Part shown: positions 60,293 through 64,000 of the stretch, in pieces
Layout: every line of letters starts with the position of its first letter
How positions within the stretch are numbered: the stretch's first letter is position 1
Assembly (NCBI GenBank): GCA_965204395.1
Contig: OZ241987.1
Coordinates: forward strand, 806,001 to 870,000
DNA: 64,000 nucleotides
From: Bin87 sp965204395
GTDB lineage: Bacteria; Chloroflexota; Dehalococcoidia; Lucifugimonadales; UBA3495
Direction of reading: 5' to 3'
The notes under the pieces: generated by a model
What the model saw: only the letters and a program-made list of their open reading frames with translations
Database searches by the model: none
What the model was told of the DNA's origin: nothing
Program-made: the position numbers and the translations under genes

Positions 60293-61135
60293 ATGGACAT
60301 CGGTCTCAATATGTCGATATCCACCAACTCGATAGATGTCGCGGAAATCGCCGCCAAAGCGGAGGCCCTGGGGTTCGAGTCCATCTGGCTCCCGGAGCAT
60401 CCTGTGATGCCCGTGAATCCAGCGTCCCGGTATCCGGGTTCGCCGGACGGCTCCATCCCGGACTACATGGCCGACATGGCCGATCCGTACATCGGCCTGG
60501 CGCGGGCGTCGGCGGTGACCAACACGATCAAATTGGGTACCGGCATTACGTTGATACCGGAGCGCAACCCGTTGGTGCTGGCCGGGGCCATCGCGTCGCT
60601 GGACCGTTTTTCGGGTGGTCGTTTCCTCCTGGGGATAGGGACCGGCTGGCTGCGGGAAGAGACCGAGATCATGGGCGGCGACTTCGACCACCGGTGGACC
60701 CAGGCCAGGGAATCCATCGAGGTGATGCGCGCCCTGTGGACCCAGGATTCCGCGGAGTATCACGGCCGCTACTACGATTTTCCTCCGGTGCAGTGCAACC
60801 CCAAGCCGGCCCAGGAGGGCGGCCCTCCCGTAATTCTGGGGGGCAACGCGCGCAACGTGTTCCGACGCATAGTACGCTGGGGCGACGGTTGGATGCCAAC
60901 CGCTTCCAGCCCGGACCAAATCGCCGCCGGTCGCGCCGCCATCGACGAGTTGGCGGAAGCCTCGGGTCGGGATCCGGCGAGCATCGGCATTACCGTTTTC
61001 GGGCAGCCGGCTGACCGGGCATTAATCGGCGAGTTCGAGAACGCTGGCGCCAATCGCGTCATTGTCCGTCTGGGCGACACGACCAGCATCCAGGCGTTGG
61101 ATGAAATGGAGCGGATCGCGGAAGCGGTGTTGTAA
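60293..61135 (+). CDS. LLM-class F420-dependent oxidoreductase
   Basis: Luciferase-like TIM-barrel enzyme of 280 residues. It begins MDIGLNMSISTNSIDVAEIAAKAEALGFESIWLPEH, with LGTGITLIPERNPLVLAGAIASLDRFSGGRFLLGIGTGW as the cofactor-binding core. Typically uses F420 for hydride transfer. The ATG at 60293 follows CCGGAGG. Single gene; the substrate is unknown. With the PPOX protein it suggests F420 use by the host. Confidence 0.92.
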   Translation: MDIGLNMSISTNSIDVAEIAAKAEALGFESIWLPEHPVMPVNPASRYPGSPDGSIPDYMADMADPYIGLARASAVTNTIKLGTGITLIPERNPLVLAGAIASLDRFSGGRFLLGIGTGWLREETEIMGGDFDHRWTQARESIEVMRALWTQDSAEYHGRYYDFPPVQCNPKPAQEGGPPVILGGNARNVFRRIVRWGDGWMPTASSPDQIAAGRAAIDELAEASGRDPASIGITVFGQPADRALIGEFENAGANRVIVRLGDTTSIQALDEMERIAEAVL

Positions 61136-61242
61136 GCGCCTGCTCCAAACGCAGTTGGACATCCCTTTAGAATCACGAGTATTTTAATCACCAATCGCAT
61201 GTCAACAGGACAATTGTGACGTTTGTCGCACCTATTGGCTGA

Positions 61243-61267
61243 AAGGGCTACGATGATCGTAGCCCTT
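61243..61267 (+). terminator. Hairpin after the LLM gene
   Basis: AAGGGCTACGA, loop TGA, TCGTAGCCCTT: a perfect 11-bp stem about 105 bp beyond the stop codon. The T-run after it is poor (AGTGTTT), so it may be a stability element or a factor-assisted terminator. Confidence 0.5.
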
Positions 61268-61453
61268 AGTGTTTGAATCGGGCGCGCCCTTCCGAACATT
61301 ATCGTAAACAACGATATATCACACCCTCGTATATTATACATTCTGGAGCATAATGTTAAATTCCTGTTAATTCGCAGTGTTGTTCTACGGTTTTACGCCA
61401 TATACGTTAATATATTACGTTTTATGATCACATATTCGTTGATAAATAACGGT

Positions 61454-61465
61454 ATTCGTACGAAT
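61454..61465. promoter_or_regulatory. 12-bp palindrome, possible operator
   Basis: ATTCGTACGAAT, a perfect palindrome 17 bp upstream of the -35 box of the transporter operon, where an activator could bind. No regulator gene is adjacent. Confidence 0.35.
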
Positions 61466-61482
61466 CATCAGGATGATTTCGT

Positions 61483-61512
61483 TTGACTGAGGCCCGCGGA
61501 ATTGCCTATATT
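61483..61512 (+). promoter_or_regulatory. Sigma-70 promoter of the ABC transporter operon
   Basis: TTGACT (61483-61488), 18-bp spacer, TATATT (61507-61512), giving a start near 61519 and an 80-nt leader before the solute-binding protein gene. Confidence 0.65.
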
Positions 61513-61598
61513 GCGCGGGCGTGACTTTGGCGGGGATCGAGTCGCCCGGGTCGCGCGTCAGCCGACAACATACTCTAAAACCATTTGGGAGGGCCTCT

Positions 61599-63575
61599 AT
61601 GGCGTATAGACGGTTTTTGCGATATCCGGCGGTAATGCTGGCGATCGCGCTGGCGACTACCGCGGTCATCGTGGGTTGCGGAGGCGCAGCGGAACAAACG
61701 GCGGCACCGGCTACGGCCGCCCCAGCGCCGCAACAACAGGAGCAACCGGCCGCCGCGACCCAAGCGCCGGCAGTCGAACGAGCCACCGCAACTCCAGTAC
61801 CACAGGGAGCGACCCTCGCGCCCACCCCGACGCAGCGCCCGTCGGTGCTCCAGGCCACACCCAGGCCCACCCTGGCGCCTCAGACCGAAGGTGAACTCGT
61901 TACCGACCGTTTGATCGCCGTCCTGGACCCGCCGTCCTTCGAGTCCATGCTGGACTGCGAAGTAACGGGATCGGGCGTGGTCAATTACCGCATGTCCGCC
62001 GAGTTCATGGTTGACGCAGGTCGTTTTGACGGCTCCTATGAACCGATGCTCTCCACCGAGTGGGGCATTACACCGGATGGCCGGACCTGGAACTTCAAAC
62101 TCCGGCAGGGCGTCCGTTGGCACGACGACTGGGGAGAGTTCACGGCCCGGGACGTCAAGCACTCGCTGGCTTATTACACCAATCCCGAGTGCCGGGCATC
62201 GTACTCAGACTACTTCCGCAGCGACCCAGGCGGCGATGTTGAAATCGTCAACGATTACGAAATCAACATCCACATGCAAAAGCGCCCCGCGGTGGATTTC
62301 CTTTACTGGTTCTCCGGCTACCGGGGTGTTCCTATCAGCAGCGCCGCACAGTGGAATCAGGCGTGCCCGGGCGGCGAAGCCGACTTTGGAACGGCAGACG
62401 GCGGCGAGGAGCTGAGCTACTGCAAGGCCAGCCGGGACTTGGTTTATGCCAAATCGGCCCGCACCGGCCCATACGAGTTCGTGAGCTTCGAGGAAGGCGT
62501 CGGCTGGGAATGGTCCCGCGTGGACTATGAACACTGGCGCGTCGATCCCGATTTCGCCGAAATTGAGATCAAGGACGTGCGCGAGCCGGCCACTCGTCTT
62601 GCGATTATGCAAGCCCGTGAAGGCCACATCGCCGCCATCAACCGCGCGCTCCTACAGGACGCCATTGACGACGGCTTGGAAGTGTTCGACAGCTCCGTGA
62701 CCGCGCAAACGGCATTCGCGCTCTTTGGCGGCATGTACTTCGCCACCGGAGAGAAGGGGGTTGACCCCACCGCCTCCGCAGAGCAGCAGGCAGCGGACAA
62801 AGAGTCCTACAACATCGTTGCGGCGCGCGACGAGATGATGCCCTGGAATGATCCCGGCCCCAGCGGGAAGCTGGTGCGCATGGCCATGAACAAGGCCTTT
62901 GACCGCGACCAGGTGAACGACGCGATCTTCAAAGGAGCCGGCGGCCAGCAGTGGGTCTCCACCCTGGTGCCGGACTTCCCCGGCGGTTACAACCCGGAAT
63001 GGGAAGACAGTTGGGAAGAACTGTACGGTTATGACGAGGAACGCGCCAAGGAACTCCTTGCCGAGGCCGGTTATCCGAACGGTTTCTCCTTCCGCATACC
63101 CGTATTCCCGCTATCCGGAGTGCCGGAACAGCCTGACCTGATGGAGGCCATCGCCGGGTATTGGGAGCGCATCGGTCTGGACCCGCAGCTTGACCCGATC
63201 GAATTCTCCAACTGGAGGAACGAATACCGCGGCCTGAACACGGACTGCTGCATTTACCCGTTCCGCGGGCCCGCGGCTCCGATCGACACCCGTGTCCATT
63301 TCTACTTCAGCGCCGAACGTTTCTTCCGGGCCTACACTAGCGACAACATCCAGGAAAACAAGAACAAGGCGCTCCGCGCTTTGAACGAGGCCGACGCGAC
63401 GGTGGACTGGCAGAAAGTATCCGACGAAATCTTCTATGAAGTCGGCACCATTCCCGGCTGGACCCTGCCCGTCAGCGCGGTCGTCGACCCCGACGTGGTG
63501 GCAGAGTACATCTTCCTGGGGCCTAACAACGGAAACTACGTCTACCTCGAACACGTGAAGGGCGTGCGTGAATAA
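61599..63575 (+). CDS. Peptide/solute-binding lipoprotein (family 5) of an ABC transporter
   Basis: Protein of 658 residues. A signal peptide (PAVMLAIALATTAVIVGC) ends in a lipobox Cys at 27; a long Ala/Pro/Gln/Thr linker (28-85) leads to the family 5 domain with GRTWNFKLRQGVRWHDDWGEFTARDV and later LVRMAMNKAFDRDQVNDAIFKGAG. Binds oligopeptides or similar solutes at the outer face and hands them to the permease encoded next. ATG at 61599 after GGGAGGG. The lower-frame extension upstream is not a signal peptide. Confidence 0.93.
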   Translation: MAYRRFLRYPAVMLAIALATTAVIVGCGGAAEQTAAPATAAPAPQQQEQPAAATQAPAVERATATPVPQGATLAPTPTQRPSVLQATPRPTLAPQTEGELVTDRLIAVLDPPSFESMLDCEVTGSGVVNYRMSAEFMVDAGRFDGSYEPMLSTEWGITPDGRTWNFKLRQGVRWHDDWGEFTARDVKHSLAYYTNPECRASYSDYFRSDPGGDVEIVNDYEINIHMQKRPAVDFLYWFSGYRGVPISSAAQWNQACPGGEADFGTADGGEELSYCKASRDLVYAKSARTGPYEFVSFEEGVGWEWSRVDYEHWRVDPDFAEIEIKDVREPATRLAIMQAREGHIAAINRALLQDAIDDGLEVFDSSVTAQTAFALFGGMYFATGEKGVDPTASAEQQAADKESYNIVAARDEMMPWNDPGPSGKLVRMAMNKAFDRDQVNDAIFKGAGGQQWVSTLVPDFPGGYNPEWEDSWEELYGYDEERAKELLAEAGYPNGFSFRIPVFPLSGVPEQPDLMEAIAGYWERIGLDPQLDPIEFSNWRNEYRGLNTDCCIYPFRGPAAPIDTRVHFYFSAERFFRAYTSDNIQENKNKALRALNEADATVDWQKVSDEIFYEVGTIPGWTLPVSAVVDPDVVAEYIFLGPNNGNYVYLEHVKGVRE

Positions 63576-63683
63576 TCCACGCTGACCCCGAGCCCAATCC
63601 ACCCCGGCGTATCACATCGTATTGTCGATACGCCGGGGACGTTGTCGAATTAGAAGGTCATACGCGCTGAAGGAACGGACATC

Positions 63684-64000
63684 ATGCAGCGTTTCATCAT
63701 TCTGCGGCTCTTACAGGGATTGCTGGCCGTCTTCGTGATCAGCCTGATTGTCTTTTCACTCTCGCGTGTGGCCGGCGATCCATTGGCGGCCATCCTGGAC
63801 GAAGAGTCTGGCAAAGAGCAGATCGAGCGGATCAGAGCGCAGTGGGGCTTGGACAAGCCGCTGCACGTACAGTACTTCACCTACATGAAGCGCCTCCTCA
63901 CGGGAGATTTGGGTACGTCCTTTAAGTGGGACCGCCCGGTGGCGGAGCTCATTGCCGAACGGTTGCCCGCCACTTTGCAGCTTTCATCGTTTGCGCTGGT
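63684..64000 (+). CDS. DppB/OppB-type ABC permease (partial)
   Basis: Reads from the ATG at 63684 (MQRFIILRLLQGLLAVFVIS) to the window end without a stop. The first helix is followed by SLSRVAGDPL and RAQWGLDKPLHVQYFTYMKRLLTGDLGTSF, the typical opening of dipeptide permease subunit B. The membrane core lies beyond the window. It follows the binding protein by 108 bp with AAGGAACG upstream and is presumably the second gene of the operon. Confidence 0.92.
   Translation, partial: MQRFIILRLLQGLLAVFVISLIVFSLSRVAGDPLAAILDEESGKEQIERIRAQWGLDKPLHVQYFTYMKRLLTGDLGTSFKWDRPVAELIAERLPATLQLSSFAL

Larger units (their letters stand above)
61136..61598 (+). other. AT-rich gap upstream of the peptide transporter operon
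   Basis: Markedly AT-rich from about 61310 to 61470 in an otherwise GC-rich window. It holds the hairpin at 61243, a palindrome ATTCGTACGAAT (61454-61465), TAATATATTA within ACGT-flanked sequence near 61411, and a promoter at 61483. No gene is supported. Confidence 0.6.

Noticed and set aside
1..64000. CRISPR arrays or prophage
   Set aside because: No regularly spaced repeats, integrase, terminase or capsid genes were seen anywhere in the window.

Overview
The window reads as chromosomal DNA of a high-GC (roughly 60% by eye) free-living bacterium, most likely a Chloroflexota of the Dehalococcoidia/SAR202 type. This is inferred from the gene mix: F420-type oxidoreductases (LLM and PPOX families), an enolase-superfamily enzyme, a DUF1800/DUF1501/NHL block, coxMSL-type molybdenum hydroxylase genes, a eukaryote-like IleS, and a complete hopanoid operon. 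No rRNA, plasmid, phage or CRISPR sequence was seen. One tRNA gene (Ser-UGA) is present.

Layout. 0-10 kb: an enolase-superfamily enzyme, HtpX protease, a cyclase-family hydrolase, a DUF5679 mini-protein, fmt, a gene-free gap with a strongly folded RNA candidate, rpsP-khpA-rimM, moaE/moaD, and a two-gene ATPase + HNH module that looks like a Septu (PtuAB) anti-phage system. 10.9-25.2 kb: one plus-strand operon behind a consensus promoter, with polyprenyl diphosphate synthase, hpnH, hpnG, hpnA, shc, a YjbQ protein, hpnC, hpnD and hpnE, followed by an aldolase, an SDR protein, a nucleoside hydrolase and a phosphodiesterase. 25-35 kb: tRNA-Ser, a Rieske oxygenase with a BenD-like dehydrogenase, two unknown small proteins, NHL/DUF1501/DUF1800 genes, and a His-rich/cupredoxin pair. 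34-44 kb: citrate synthase, split transketolase, an amidohydrolase, three overlapping genes (Mug, ThpR, AlkA-like), ffh preceded by two tiny membrane proteins, and an ABC-2 exporter. 44-54 kb: SbcC-like ATPase, PPOX protein, coxL-coxS-coxM, and upstream of them a three-domain fusion (DapA-like aldolase + MfnB/DUF556 + TusA-like). 54-64 kb: a 1 kb gene-free gap with a probable long non-coding RNA, mutM, ileS, thiD, a GYD protein, an LLM oxidoreductase, and the start of an oligopeptide-type ABC transporter operon cut by the window end.

How genes work together. The polyprenyl synthase, HpnC, HpnD, HpnE and Shc take C5 units to hopene; HpnH and HpnG add and trim the adenosyl side chain; the four enzymes at the end of the operon are candidates for further side-chain work. 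MoaD/MoaE supply molybdopterin needed by the CoxL-type hydroxylase. The items most worth following up are the DapA-MfnB-TusA fusion upstream of the molybdenum hydroxylase, the two structured-RNA candidates (about 5.2-5.4 kb and 53.9-54.5 kb), the Septu-like pair, and the extended hopanoid operon.
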